A stretch of 64,000 nucleotides of DNA, taken from positions 186,001-250,000 of the forward strand of contig CBDETI010000012.1 of NCBI GenBank assembly GCA_965242775.1, in the 5' to 3' direction. This DNA comes from JAWPMT01 sp965242775 (GTDB lineage Bacteria; Bacteroidota; Bacteroidia; Cytophagales; Cyclobacteriaceae). A program made the translations under genes and the position numbers. The number at the start of each line of letters is the position of its first letter. Positions within the stretch are counted from its first letter, which is position 1. Shown in pieces: positions 9,201-18,612 of the stretch. The notes beneath the pieces were generated by a model. It saw only the letters and a list, made by a program, of their open reading frames with translations. It did not search any database and was not told the DNA's origin.

Positions 9201-12200
9201 ATGAAAAGACTAGTTTACCTTATTCTGCTGGTGGCAGCGGCCGCGTGCACAAGTGATAATAAAGTTGAGCGCCCACGAGATCCCTGGGTATTTCGATCCG
9301 TTTTGGATGAAAAAGCCCGGATGGTTACCGCAGCTTTGAGTGATGATATGTGGGTAGCCTATGATGCGCAAAGTGCTTCGCTGTACAAAGCCTGGATGGG
9401 GGGAGTCAATTTTGACGGAGCGGTTTATACAACTGTTCACGGCCCGCAACCGACTTCAGCAGGGTATGCTTATTACCTGAATGAAAACGCTGACGCGTGG
9501 GTACTACTGGATGGAGAAAAGGAGATTACCACCCAAATTCAGTATCGCGGCCATCGTTTGAGAGATGGAGAGGTGCATTTCAATTTCGATTTGGTTGCTC
9601 CTGACGGAAGACGAGTTTCAGTTTTTGAACAGCCTGAGTTTGTGAAGCGAGGCAATCAGCGTGGACTGGAACGGAGTTTTTCGGCAATCAATGGTACCAA
9701 TCTCAAAGTAGGGCTTCGCACGACGATTACGTCTCTTCAGTTTGAAGAAGACTATAAAATCAACGGCCAATTTAACATTGAGGAAAAGGTTCAGGTGGAT
9801 TATCCCAATGGTTCAGTTACTAATATTCAAGGCCTTTTGATTTTAAATGATGGGGTTACATCCTTGCGGATTTTCTACCATCCGGGTTTTGACAAACTAG
9901 GGGATCTTGAGTTGCCTGAGGAAGAAGAGGAACTTCCCCTGGGGGCAACTTTAATTGAGAGGAGTGATTGCCATTCCTGCCACAATGAACAGGTTCAGAC
10001 GGTTGGCCCAGCCTACATCACGGTGGCCCGGAAATACAATGATGGAGAAGAGACGCAGGAGCTTCTGGCTGGTAAGATCATTAAAGGAGGCAAAGGAGTC
10101 TGGGGTGAAGCTATTATGACAGCTCATCCTGATCTCGATCTCGAGAGTGCCAAGGAAATGGCCAGGTACATCCTGAGTCTGGACGATAATGATGAGGGAG
10201 GTGCTTATGAAAAATATACACTCGGGGTTAAATCGGTACCCATTCGATTGCAGGATACTTTCGATGGATCGTCTGGCGCGGGCCTCATGGCCCATGCTTA
10301 CCTGAATAATGAGGGTAAAAGCTTAGAAGAAATACTCAAAACCGACCCGGTAAAGCAAGGGCCTGTTGACAGAATCCACGTGCTGAGTGAGCGCGATTTT
10401 GATGAATTTGTCGAGAATTATGCCCTCCGGTTTTCAGGAAAAATAGAAATACCCAAAGACGGCAGTTATGACTTCAGACTGGTTAGTGACGATGGTTCAT
10501 TCTTATATATTGATGGTACCCTCATTATTGACAATGGCGGTTATCACGGGGCACGGCCTATAGATGGAGAAATGTACCTTACCGCTGGTAGCCATAACAT
10601 TGAATTGACCTTCTTTCAGGGAGGCGGGGGCGCAGCACTTTCGCTTCAGTGGTTCAATCGGGAAACTACCCAGTTTGAGATTATTGGGGCGGAATCATTG
10701 TCCTTTGGCCCGGACGATATTTTGGCCACCAAGCCCTATGTGGCTCCTTCCCAGCTTACAAAGGCAATCCCCGGGGATGCAAGACCCCTGGAGGAAGTCC
10801 ACCCGTCCTTCGACTTATATCAGGCCCGACCTGATGGATTTCAACCTCGGGTAGGGGGTATTGATTTCTTCTCTGACGGACGAATGGCAGTTTGTACCTG
10901 GGACTCACTGGGCCCGGTATATGTAGTTGAAAACTGGCAAGCAGGAGATCCTTCTCAAATGTCGGTAAAGCAAATAGCTTCAGGCCTTGCTGAGCCGCTA
11001 GGACTTAAGATTGTTGATGACCAATTGTATGTGCTTCAAAAGCAGGAATTAACGCAACTGATCGATCATGACGGGGATGATCAGGTGGACGAGTACAAAA
11101 CAGTAAGTGATCAATGGAAGGTGTCAGCCAATTTCCATGAATTTGCTTTCGGGCTGGTCTACAAGGATGATCATTTTTATGCCACGCTTGCAACGGCAAT
11201 TTTGCCTGGAGGAGCCAGTGCCGACCCACAGATTCCGGATAGAGGGAAATTAGTAAAGATCAATCGAAACACCGGCGAAACAACATTCGTGGCCCATGGC
11301 TTGCGAACGCCCAATGGTATCGGTTTAGGTATGGGCAACGAAATTTTTATAGCCGACAACCAGGGCGATTGGTTGCCTTCCAGCAAAATCGTGCATGTCA
11401 AAGAGGGCGCATGGTTTGGTAGCCGATCAGTTGATTTTGAAGGCACCGCAAGTCTGGAAGAAAACCTGCCGGTAGTTTGGCTCCCGCAGGACGAGATTGG
11501 CAATTCACCGAGTACACCACTAGGTATTGAAGTGGGCCCCTACAAAGGCCAGCTAATACATGGAGAAGTGACACACGGGGGTATCAAAAGGGTCTACGCA
11601 GAGGAAGTTGAAGGACAACTGCAAGGTGCCGTCTTCAGGTTTATTCAAGGATTGGAGGCCGGTATCAACCGGATAGCCTGGGCGCCGGATGGCTCGTTGA
11701 TAGTTGGAGGCGTAGGCTCCACCGGAAATTGGGGTCATGCAGGTAAACTCTGGTATGGGTTGCAGCGACTTTCCTACAATGACAACCCAGCCTTCGAAAT
11801 GCTGGAAGTCCGAGCCAGGTCTAACGGATTCGAGATTGAGTTTACGGAACCAATTGCCCCGGGACAAAATGTCTCAAAGGAAGACTTCCTGGTGCAGCAA
11901 TGGTATTACAAACCGACAGCTGAATACGGCGGTCCGAAGCTGGGCTTGCAAACGCTAAAACCTACTAACTTTTATCTGTCACAGGATAGAAAGAGCATAT
12001 CCATGGAAATTCCGGGACTAAAAGAAGGCCATGTTGTCTATTTCAGAATTGTTCGACCTTTCGGGAGCGAAACTGGAAATAGCCTTTGGACCACAGAAGC
12101 CTGGTATACGCTGAACCGACTTCCTGCAGGACAAAATGTCGAGCAGTACAAGCGCCGTACAATGCACAATGCATTGACCTCTGAGGAGGTGGGGCAGGGC

Positions 12201-12830
12201 TGGAAACTGCTGTTTGATGGAGAAACTACCGAAGGTATTCGCAATTTCAAAAAGCAAACGCTTGGCCGCAGATGGAAAGTAGAGAATGGCACCTTACATT
12301 TTCAGGGGCAAAGCGCTGGTGATCAGGATTGGCAGGCTTCCGAAGGGGGCGACATTATTATAACCGATCAAGAGTACGAAAACTATGAGCTTTACTTGGA
12401 GTGGAAAATTGCACCTGGAGGTAACAGCGGCATCATTTACAATGTAATTGAAAATGATGAGTATGACTATGTGTGGCAAACCGGCCCTGAGATGCAGATT
12501 CTGGATAACCCTGGCCATTCCGACGGCCAGATCGAAAAGCATCGGGCAGGAGACTTGTATGATTTGATCGAATGCAACGTATTGAGTGTTAACCCGGCCG
12601 ATCAATGGAACAGAATTAGATTAGTCGTGAATAATGGAAAGGTTGAGCACTGGCTGAATGGCTATAAAGTGGTGGAAACAGAAATGTGGACAGAGCAGTG
12701 GGACCAGATGGTGGCTGGAAGTAAATTCAGCGAGATGCCGGGATTTGGAACCGGAAGAAGAGGTCATGTAGCCCTTCAGGACCATGGTGACAAAGTCTGG
12801 TTCCGTAATATTAAGATCAGGGAATTATAA
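9201..12830 (+). CDS. Multidomain lipoprotein: cytochrome c, PA14, sugar-dehydrogenase-like propeller and 3-keto-glycoside hydrolase (DUF1080)
   Basis: 1209 residues with a lipoprotein signal (MKRLVYLILLVAAAAC, acylated Cys16). In order: an N-terminal beta-rich region (about 25-235); a c-type cytochrome with CHSCH at 257-261 and a plausible axial Met near 306 (GEAIMTAHP); a PA14 carbohydrate-binding domain (about 358-485, DGSYDFRLVSDDGSFLYIDG); a six-bladed propeller like soluble glucose/sorbosone dehydrogenases (about 540-855, HGLRTPNGIGLGMGNEIFIA); a beta-sandwich linker (about 860-990); and a C-terminal concanavalin-like 3-keto-disaccharide hydrolase domain (about 1000-1208, WKLLFDGETTEGI and GGNSGIIYNV). 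The layout suggests exported oxidation of a glycoside with electrons passed to the heme and hydrolysis of the keto product. Domain assignments come from visible motifs; the coupled chemistry is inferred. Confidence 0.88.
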   Translation: MKRLVYLILLVAAAACTSDNKVERPRDPWVFRSVLDEKARMVTAALSDDMWVAYDAQSASLYKAWMGGVNFDGAVYTTVHGPQPTSAGYAYYLNENADAWVLLDGEKEITTQIQYRGHRLRDGEVHFNFDLVAPDGRRVSVFEQPEFVKRGNQRGLERSFSAINGTNLKVGLRTTITSLQFEEDYKINGQFNIEEKVQVDYPNGSVTNIQGLLILNDGVTSLRIFYHPGFDKLGDLELPEEEEELPLGATLIERSDCHSCHNEQVQTVGPAYITVARKYNDGEETQELLAGKIIKGGKGVWGEAIMTAHPDLDLESAKEMARYILSLDDNDEGGAYEKYTLGVKSVPIRLQDTFDGSSGAGLMAHAYLNNEGKSLEEILKTDPVKQGPVDRIHVLSERDFDEFVENYALRFSGKIEIPKDGSYDFRLVSDDGSFLYIDGTLIIDNGGYHGARPIDGEMYLTAGSHNIELTFFQGGGGAALSLQWFNRETTQFEIIGAESLSFGPDDILATKPYVAPSQLTKAIPGDARPLEEVHPSFDLYQARPDGFQPRVGGIDFFSDGRMAVCTWDSLGPVYVVENWQAGDPSQMSVKQIASGLAEPLGLKIVDDQLYVLQKQELTQLIDHDGDDQVDEYKTVSDQWKVSANFHEFAFGLVYKDDHFYATLATAILPGGASADPQIPDRGKLVKINRNTGETTFVAHGLRTPNGIGLGMGNEIFIADNQGDWLPSSKIVHVKEGAWFGSRSVDFEGTASLEENLPVVWLPQDEIGNSPSTPLGIEVGPYKGQLIHGEVTHGGIKRVYAEEVEGQLQGAVFRFIQGLEAGINRIAWAPDGSLIVGGVGSTGNWGHAGKLWYGLQRLSYNDNPAFEMLEVRARSNGFEIEFTEPIAPGQNVSKEDFLVQQWYYKPTAEYGGPKLGLQTLKPTNFYLSQDRKSISMEIPGLKEGHVVYFRIVRPFGSETGNSLWTTEAWYTLNRLPAGQNVEQYKRRTMHNALTSEEVGQGWKLLFDGETTEGIRNFKKQTLGRRWKVENGTLHFQGQSAGDQDWQASEGGDIIITDQEYENYELYLEWKIAPGGNSGIIYNVIENDEYDYVWQTGPEMQILDNPGHSDGQIEKHRAGDLYDLIECNVLSVNPADQWNRIRLVVNNGKVEHWLNGYKVVETEMWTEQWDQMVAGSKFSEMPGFGTGRRGHVALQDHGDKVWFRNIKIREL

Positions 12831-12849
12831 ACGGCTTAGGCTACTAAAT

Positions 12850-13767
12850 ATGAAATCAAGAAGAGCATTTATAAAACACGCCGGGTTAGCAACAGCTGGC
12901 TCGCTAATAATACCAGGTTGTGGTACCGGGGCAAAGGAAACGAGTGCTGCTGCAACTCGCTCTGCAGAACCTGCGGTTTTAAAGGCCAAGTGGGATATCG
13001 GGCTCCAGTTGTATACACTACGAAATCAAATAGCTGAGGACTTACCTGGAACCATTGCGAAGGTCTCGGAGATTGGTTATAAACACGTGGAGTTGTTTGG
13101 CTATGGAGATCGCAAATATTTTGGCATGCCGGCACAAGATTTCTATAAATTACTGATAGACAATGGATTAGGTATAAGTAGTAGTCATCATTTGACCGGC
13201 CGGGTAGGAGGTGACAGCCAAGGAACCTTGCTTAATGGCTGGGAGCAAACGGTTGAGGATGCACTAGTGGCCGGACAAACCCACATTGTCTGTCCATACC
13301 TTCTCGACGAAGAACGAGAATCATTGGATGATTACAAAGAACTGACAGACATTTTGAACAAAGCAGGGGAGACCTGCAAAAAGGCCGGAATAGGGTTTGG
13401 ATACCACAATCACGCTTTTGAATTTGAACCTATGGAAGGACAAATTCCTATGGATGTCATCATGAATGGGACTGACCCTGATCTGGTACAGATGGAATTA
13501 GATATCTATTGGGTGTATAAGGCGGGTGGTACGGCACAGGACTTCTTCGAAAAATATCCCGGGCGCACCACCATGTGGCACGTGAAAGACCTGGGCGAGG
13601 ATGGCGCAACAGTAGCGGTGGGGAATGGAGTAATTGACTATAAAACAATCTTTGCGGCTGCCGGTGAGTCGGGACTGCAAAAATTTTTCGTAGAGCAGGA
13701 TAACTCTGATGATCCGCTGACAGATATCGCCACGTCACTTCAGACAGTAACTGAGATATTGGCTTGA
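12850..13767 (+). CDS. Exported sugar phosphate isomerase/epimerase-family TIM barrel (Tat-type signal)
   Basis: 305-residue TIM barrel of the xylose-isomerase-like family. The ATG at 12850 is chosen because it starts directly on a twin-arginine signal (KSRRAFIKHAG) followed by a hydrophobic stretch and a lipobox-like LIIPGCG. An upstream in-frame ATG at 12784 would bury this signal and overlap the previous gene. Likely metal-site residues are in GFGYHNHAFEFEP, MELDIYWVYKAGG, MWHVKDLGED and FFVEQDN. Export puts it in the same compartment as the upstream cytochrome-DUF1080 lipoprotein, whereas the 351-residue paralogue is cytoplasmic. It may act as an epimerase, hydratase or lyase on a keto-sugar. 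Confidence 0.9.
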   Translation: MKSRRAFIKHAGLATAGSLIIPGCGTGAKETSAAATRSAEPAVLKAKWDIGLQLYTLRNQIAEDLPGTIAKVSEIGYKHVELFGYGDRKYFGMPAQDFYKLLIDNGLGISSSHHLTGRVGGDSQGTLLNGWEQTVEDALVAGQTHIVCPYLLDEERESLDDYKELTDILNKAGETCKKAGIGFGYHNHAFEFEPMEGQIPMDVIMNGTDPDLVQMELDIYWVYKAGGTAQDFFEKYPGRTTMWHVKDLGEDGATVAVGNGVIDYKTIFAAAGESGLQKFFVEQDNSDDPLTDIATSLQTVTEILA

Positions 13768-15926
13768 ACAAAGAGAGAAACCGGTCGAAAAGACATTGGA
13801 GGAGGGGCCAGTGGGTGATTTGCTACCTACTGGCCTGTTTTTCTTATGCACAAGCGCAACAGGTGCAGGGAGTCCTTCAGGGAGTGATCCGGGAAGGACA
13901 GCACAATGAAACTATCCATGGTGCGACGATCACGATAGGAGACGTTGGTGCCATGTCGGATGAAAATGGTTTTTTCGAGCTTCGGAGCAGCCCTGGCACC
14001 TTCTCCGTACAAGTTTCTCACCTGGGGTTCAAAACACGGGTTTTTCCAGAGATACAGATTGTTGCGAATCAGACAAAATCCTTAGTCATTAAACTTTCTC
14101 CCGAGACGCTGATGTTAGCGGGAGTATCTGTCGTTGAAAAAGTCCCAACGATCCAGGCAGGAAGTAGAAAAATTACCCAGGAGCAGGTCAACAGGCTTCC
14201 AAGTACCTACTACGATCCAGCTCGATTGGTTACCAATATTTCTGATGCTGCGGTCACGAATGATCAAAACAATCGTATTTCTATTCGGGGACTGTCCCCT
14301 GACTACAATCAATGGCGACTTGAAGGAGCTCGCATTACCAATCCCAACCACTTGACGAATGCCGGGACCGTCTCAGACCAACCTACAATTTCGGGAGGAG
14401 GTGTAAACGCTATCAGCGCGCAGATGCTGGATAACTCCAGCCTGCAGTATGGCATGCTCCTACCCAATTATGGTAATGCGGTAGGTGGTGTGTTTGACTT
14501 TCACATGAGTACGAAGACCAGCGACAGGCTCGAGTATTCCGCGCAGGCCTCATTCATCGGTTTTGACTTCACAGCAGGCGGTCTAATCCGCCCGAAAACC
14601 AGTTTCCTGGCCAATTATCGTTATTCCTTTACAGGCTTGCTGGCCGCTATGGGCGTAGATTTCGGCGGAGAGGCCATTGCTTTTCAGGACCTGTCGGCGG
14701 CTATAGAAACGCCAATGGCTCGGGGAACGATCAAGTTTTTTGGCACCGCTGGAAGCAGTAGCAACGATTTTACCCACAAACCCCTGGACGAGCGGGAACT
14801 TACTAAAGATGGCTCTGACATCCTTTACCAAGGTCGACTGGGAATCTTGGGAGCAACCTATCAGGGAAAAATAGGAGAGGCGGTCAAGATGACCCATACG
14901 ATGGCATGGTCCACTACGAGAGACAGACGGGAAGAAGTGGTTTTTGTTGGTGAATCACCCACAGAAGAAAGAGATTCGAAGCTGGCACATGAAGTATTGG
15001 GCCTGTATTCCAATTTTATTTGGAATGACTTCAGTGTCGGCTGGGACTGGTCATTGGATAGGTTTGATAACAGTGAACAGCGCTTGGTACCGACCGCTAC
15101 TGGGTCCATTGATGAAGCGATTAGCTTGTTTAGACCCTACCTCAGCTATACTGCAAAATTTGGTGACCGGTGGCGTTGGGTACCCACGATCACCGCCCCA
15201 GTCACCAGTGAATCAAAGGCACAGCTGAATTGGAGATCCCGACTTTCGTATTTGATGCCATATGCTGAGTTGTCGATCTCTGCAGGACGGTTTACGCAAG
15301 TATTGCCACCGTCATCCGGCCTATCACAGTTCGATCCTATGTTGGTGTCGGCTGATCCTAATTTCCCGATAACCACGGTACGTAAATTCATTTTGTCATG
15401 GGAAGGTTGGGGACTGACAAATTTGTTTGATTACGTCGTAGAGGCATTTCACTATCGGTACGATGACGTTCTGGACGCTGGTTTTGGGTTACCTTTCGTT
15501 GGGCTCGGCGCAAACAGGGAACTCTTCGGTTTGTCGATCAACGTGGATAAGAATTATCAAAATGGGTTGTACTACCTGGCCGGAGTTACTTTGCTGGATG
15601 AGGTGGCTCAATATGACCGGCTAACCAATATCAACGGTGGGTTAGGGGTTAGCCGGAAGCTCGACAAAAGTGACCGAAAAAGGATTTTGGACTTTGGTCT
15701 CAGGTACACCTCTTCGAGTGAGATAGGAGATGTTTTTGGAGGCCAAATCTTTTCGCGGGCGGACTTCCGGGTCAAATGGGCAGTCAATAAACCCAAGGCC
15801 ACCGTGACCTGGGCACTGGATATCCAAAACGTTTTTAATCGCAAAAATTTCTTTTTTCGGGATGGCGCAGAGACAGTATATCAATTGGGTTTCCTACCCA
15901 TTTTTGCTTACCGAATCGATTTTTAA
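13764..15926 (+). CDS. TonB-dependent receptor with carboxypeptidase-like N-terminal domain
   Basis: 720-residue outer-membrane receptor. The TTG at 13764 overlaps the TGA of the isomerase gene (TTGA), and the signal peptide (RRGQWVICYLLACFSYAQAQ) follows; no ATG lies in a better place. A carboxypeptidase-regulatory-like domain (about 38-115, GATITIGDVGAMSDENGFFE), a plug (about 135-240, RISIRGLSPDYNQWRLEGA) and a beta-barrel ending in an aromatic residue (FAYRIDF) follow. It has no SusD partner and no STN domain and is shorter than SusC proteins. Translational coupling to the sugar genes implies it imports the glycoside or a breakdown product. Confidence 0.88.
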   Translation: MNKERNRSKRHWRRGQWVICYLLACFSYAQAQQVQGVLQGVIREGQHNETIHGATITIGDVGAMSDENGFFELRSSPGTFSVQVSHLGFKTRVFPEIQIVANQTKSLVIKLSPETLMLAGVSVVEKVPTIQAGSRKITQEQVNRLPSTYYDPARLVTNISDAAVTNDQNNRISIRGLSPDYNQWRLEGARITNPNHLTNAGTVSDQPTISGGGVNAISAQMLDNSSLQYGMLLPNYGNAVGGVFDFHMSTKTSDRLEYSAQASFIGFDFTAGGLIRPKTSFLANYRYSFTGLLAAMGVDFGGEAIAFQDLSAAIETPMARGTIKFFGTAGSSSNDFTHKPLDERELTKDGSDILYQGRLGILGATYQGKIGEAVKMTHTMAWSTTRDRREEVVFVGESPTEERDSKLAHEVLGLYSNFIWNDFSVGWDWSLDRFDNSEQRLVPTATGSIDEAISLFRPYLSYTAKFGDRWRWVPTITAPVTSESKAQLNWRSRLSYLMPYAELSISAGRFTQVLPPSSGLSQFDPMLVSADPNFPITTVRKFILSWEGWGLTNLFDYVVEAFHYRYDDVLDAGFGLPFVGLGANRELFGLSINVDKNYQNGLYYLAGVTLLDEVAQYDRLTNINGGLGVSRKLDKSDRKRILDFGLRYTSSSEIGDVFGGQIFSRADFRVKWAVNKPKATVTWALDIQNVFNRKNFFFRDGAETVYQLGFLPIFAYRIDF

Positions 15927-16063
15927 ACAAATGATGGTAAGGGAAAGACTCCTGCGGATGTTCCTTATCTTGTGTAGCGTGCGATCTCGTGCACTTTGAA
16001 GCGATTGCCGATTTAGACCAGGAATTTTCATACTTTAGCTATTTTTCAGAACAACCTCACATC

Positions 16064-17335
16064 ATGAAGAAACATCTATTTCTCGCAAGTTTAGTTTGTG
16101 CTTCCAGCCTGGCTATGGCTCAAAATACTTTCCCTTCAAGTGGTAATGTTGGCGTTGGTTCGGCCAGTCCAATCAACAAACTTCAAATTGGCACAAACCC
16201 AAACGGATTCAGCGGCAATGACTTGGTGGTTAGCAACGCGAATGGCTCATTTGCCATTCACAATAATTCCAATGACACTTATCTCTACTCAAATAGAGAT
16301 ATTTCCATCCGACCAGGTAGTCAAGTAGCATTGTATGCTAAAAGTAATGGAAGTATTGGTATTGGTTCCAGCAACCCTGATGCATCCTATAAGCTCGATG
16401 TGTATGGCAATGTCGGGTTGAGAAATGTTACCTATTTCTACGGTACGGCATATGCTTATGAGCAATCCACTGGTCAATACCTTCATTTCAAAACAAATAG
16501 CGGAAAGGGTTATGTAGGAATGAATTCCGGCAACGACCTGGTACTACAGCTAAATGGTGGCAATGTGGGAATAGGCTCAAACAATCCAATGAATAAACTT
16601 GAGATTGGCACGAACCCACAAGGATTTACTGGAAACGATCTGGTTGTAAGCAATAGCAACGGATCATTTGCCATTAACAATAATCAATCTGACACTTATC
16701 TCTACTCAAATAGAGATATTTCCATTAGAGCAGGAGGTCAAATTGGGATTTACGCTAAAAGTAATGGAAGCATTGCCATTGGTTCAAGCAACCCTGATCC
16801 TTCCTATAAGCTCGATGTGTATGGAAACGTTGGCTTAAGGGAAGTTACCTATTTTTATGGCACAGCATATGCCTTTGAACCGTCCACCCAGCAGTATCTT
16901 CATTTTAAAACAACAGGAGGCAAGGGATACGTAGGAATGAATTCCAGTAATGACATTATCCTGCAAGCAAATGGAGGAAATGTGGGCATTGGTACCGCTC
17001 CCGATGCGGCACTGACTGTCAAAGGAGATATCCATACCAGAGAGGTAACCGTCGATTTGAACGGCGCAGTGGCCCCAGATTATGTCTTCGAACGGGATTA
17101 TGATTTGAAATCGCTGGAAGAAACCGAAGCTTATATCAAAAGCAACAAGCACCTACCCGATGTACCTTCTGCAGCAGAGATGGAAGAAAACGGGATCCAA
17201 TTGAAAGCGATGAATTTAATGTTGCTACAAAAAGTAGAGGAACTGACCCTCCATCTGATCGAGCAAAACAAAATCATTAAGTCACAAAATGACCGAATTT
17301 CGGCCCTCGAGAATAAATTCGGTGAAGACAAATAG
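16064..17335 (+). CDS. Secreted repeat protein with C-terminal coiled coil (fibre/S74-like tail)
   Basis: 423-residue secreted protein. The ATG at 16064 starts a clear signal peptide (MKKHLFLASLVCASSLAMAQ); an upstream in-frame start at 15989 would only add residues before it. Two tandem 139-residue units follow, each containing INKLQIGTNPNGF-like, SDTYLYSNRDISIR-like and SYKLDVYGNVGLR-like segments. A third GNVGIG begins the C-terminal part, where HLPDVPSAAEMEENGI and a leucine-rich heptad stretch (about 375-423) form the coiled-coil tail common in Bacteroidota secreted fibre-like proteins. Function is unknown; trimeric surface fibre is plausible. No type IX sorting domain is visible. Confidence 0.8.
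   Translation: MKKHLFLASLVCASSLAMAQNTFPSSGNVGVGSASPINKLQIGTNPNGFSGNDLVVSNANGSFAIHNNSNDTYLYSNRDISIRPGSQVALYAKSNGSIGIGSSNPDASYKLDVYGNVGLRNVTYFYGTAYAYEQSTGQYLHFKTNSGKGYVGMNSGNDLVLQLNGGNVGIGSNNPMNKLEIGTNPQGFTGNDLVVSNSNGSFAINNNQSDTYLYSNRDISIRAGGQIGIYAKSNGSIAIGSSNPDPSYKLDVYGNVGLREVTYFYGTAYAFEPSTQQYLHFKTTGGKGYVGMNSSNDIILQANGGNVGIGTAPDAALTVKGDIHTREVTVDLNGAVAPDYVFERDYDLKSLEETEAYIKSNKHLPDVPSAAEMEENGIQLKAMNLMLLQKVEELTLHLIEQNKIIKSQNDRISALENKFGEDK
16142..16975 (+). repeat. Tandem 417-bp duplication inside the secreted repeat gene
   Basis: Two in-frame units, 16142-16558 and 16559-16975, each 417 bases (139 codons). Long identical stretches recur at exactly 417-base spacing: the 35 bases at 16274-16308 and 16691-16725, and TATAAGCTCGATGTGTATGG at 16387 and 16804. 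Conservation at the DNA level indicates a fairly recent duplication or ongoing homogenisation. Confidence 0.9.
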
Positions 17336-17344
17336 TTGAAATAG

Positions 17345-17701
17345 ATGGTTCATAAAATAATTCAGGTCCTGCTGGGATTGCTTTTTTTTCTGTTTGCCTA
17401 TTTCCAGTTTAACGACCCGGACCCTTTAATGTGGATTACGATCTACTCTTTGGTTGGTGCTGGCTTTTTTATTCACGCATTCCGGGGTGTCAGTAAAAAA
17501 TGGCGTACTAGTTTACTAGTAATAGTTCTCGCATTTTCTCTGATTTACATTCCGGGATTCATCGAATGGTTGGGCACACCAGACAAGCAGGAAATTTTTG
17601 GCGAAATGGTTTATGATAAACCTTATATCGAAGAGACACGAGAGTTTTTGGGATTGATTATTGCCGCATTAGCTCTGGTATATCTACGAAGCCGGGATTG
17701 A
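17345..17701 (+). CDS. TMEM220-family small membrane protein
   Basis: 118-residue membrane protein with four hydrophobic helices. The N-terminal IIQVLLGLLFFLFAYFQFNDPDPLMWI contains the QFNDPD motif typical of the transmembrane 220 family, and FNDPD-W is followed by HAFRGV. Function is unknown in bacteria. It starts 9 bases after the secreted repeat gene and may be co-transcribed with it. Confidence 0.8.
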   Translation: MVHKIIQVLLGLLFFLFAYFQFNDPDPLMWITIYSLVGAGFFIHAFRGVSKKWRTSLLVIVLAFSLIYIPGFIEWLGTPDKQEIFGEMVYDKPYIEETREFLGLIIAALALVYLRSRD

Positions 17702-17745
17702 GCAGCCGTTGAGAAGCCGCCACGAAACAGGAGCCACCCATTGTG

Positions 17746-18612
17746 ATGTTCATCCTGCTTTCCTGGTCATTGGTGCGCTTAGGTGTATCCTTCTTTTTCA
17801 AAAGACGTATCTTACATCTTATGAGCGCTTTGCAAGTAAAAATTGGAAAAGGTGAGGTCATTTTCGCCGCTATTGTTTCCTTTTCAACAGTGTTTGCCGG
17901 CTGGATCTACCTGCAGTCTGTAGCGCTCATTTGCTACTCCTTTCTCGGATTTACAATGATCGGCAACATTGGGTTTTGGTCGGTCACGATACCCGTGGTG
18001 CAAAGACTTGGCAAACTGACATCATTCAATGGTAAGTCACTCCTCAGTACCTCCTTGCTGGGGATTTCACTCATGACTTTAAACCAATTCTTGGTCTATG
18101 GACTAGTGGTGGTGCTATTTGACACAGTTTACGGTTGCGAAAGCACCTACTCCTTCTTGCAAACTTTGCAGATCAATCATTTCCTTCCACATGTGGTCGC
18201 TTATACGATCATCCTTGCGTATGTAAATCGTTCTTTTCTTGCTTCCAAGTTTATGCCTGGTCAGCAGATTGAACCTACGCAAGCTGAAAACTACCTATGG
18301 CTAAAACAGAACGGAGAGTCGATTCGATTGGAAGTAGCGGCCATTCAGGCGATCAAGGCGGATAACAATGCTATTTTCATCCACACCAAGGATCGACGGT
18401 ATGTTTCTTACCAAAGCCTCACTTCCTTTCTTGAACAGGTCAAGAGTCCCGAGATCATTCGGGTACACAAATCCCATGCCGTACACGTCAAGGCCGTGGA
18501 GCGCTTTAGGCCCAAACCGAGTGGTGATGGTATTGTGGTGCTTGAAGGAGGATTCGAATTGAGGGTGAGCCGTAATTTCAAGCAATCGCTTACCGCTAAA
18601 ATCGGTTCGTAA
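17746..18612 (+). CDS. Membrane-anchored LytTR-type DNA-binding regulator
   Basis: 288 residues. Four to five predicted membrane helices in the first 165 residues (for example VALICYSFLGFTMIGNIGFW and HFLPHVVAYTIILAYV) are followed by a LytTR DNA-binding domain (about 190-286, AIQAIKADNNAIFIHTKD and EIIRVHKSHAVHVKAVERF). No response-regulator receiver domain is present, so the signal is probably sensed through the membrane part. The ATG at 17746, with AGGAG 12 bases upstream, is preferred over the GTG at 17743. ATG 17821 is a possible internal alternative. Confidence 0.82.
   Translation: MFILLSWSLVRLGVSFFFKRRILHLMSALQVKIGKGEVIFAAIVSFSTVFAGWIYLQSVALICYSFLGFTMIGNIGFWSVTIPVVQRLGKLTSFNGKSLLSTSLLGISLMTLNQFLVYGLVVVLFDTVYGCESTYSFLQTLQINHFLPHVVAYTIILAYVNRSFLASKFMPGQQIEPTQAENYLWLKQNGESIRLEVAAIQAIKADNNAIFIHTKDRRYVSYQSLTSFLEQVKSPEIIRVHKSHAVHVKAVERFRPKPSGDGIVVLEGGFELRVSRNFKQSLTAKIGS

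Noticed and set aside
16064..17335. Prophage tail fibre
   Set aside because: Fibre-like tail and repeats are present, but no other phage genes are nearby and the signal peptide indicates a secreted cell protein.
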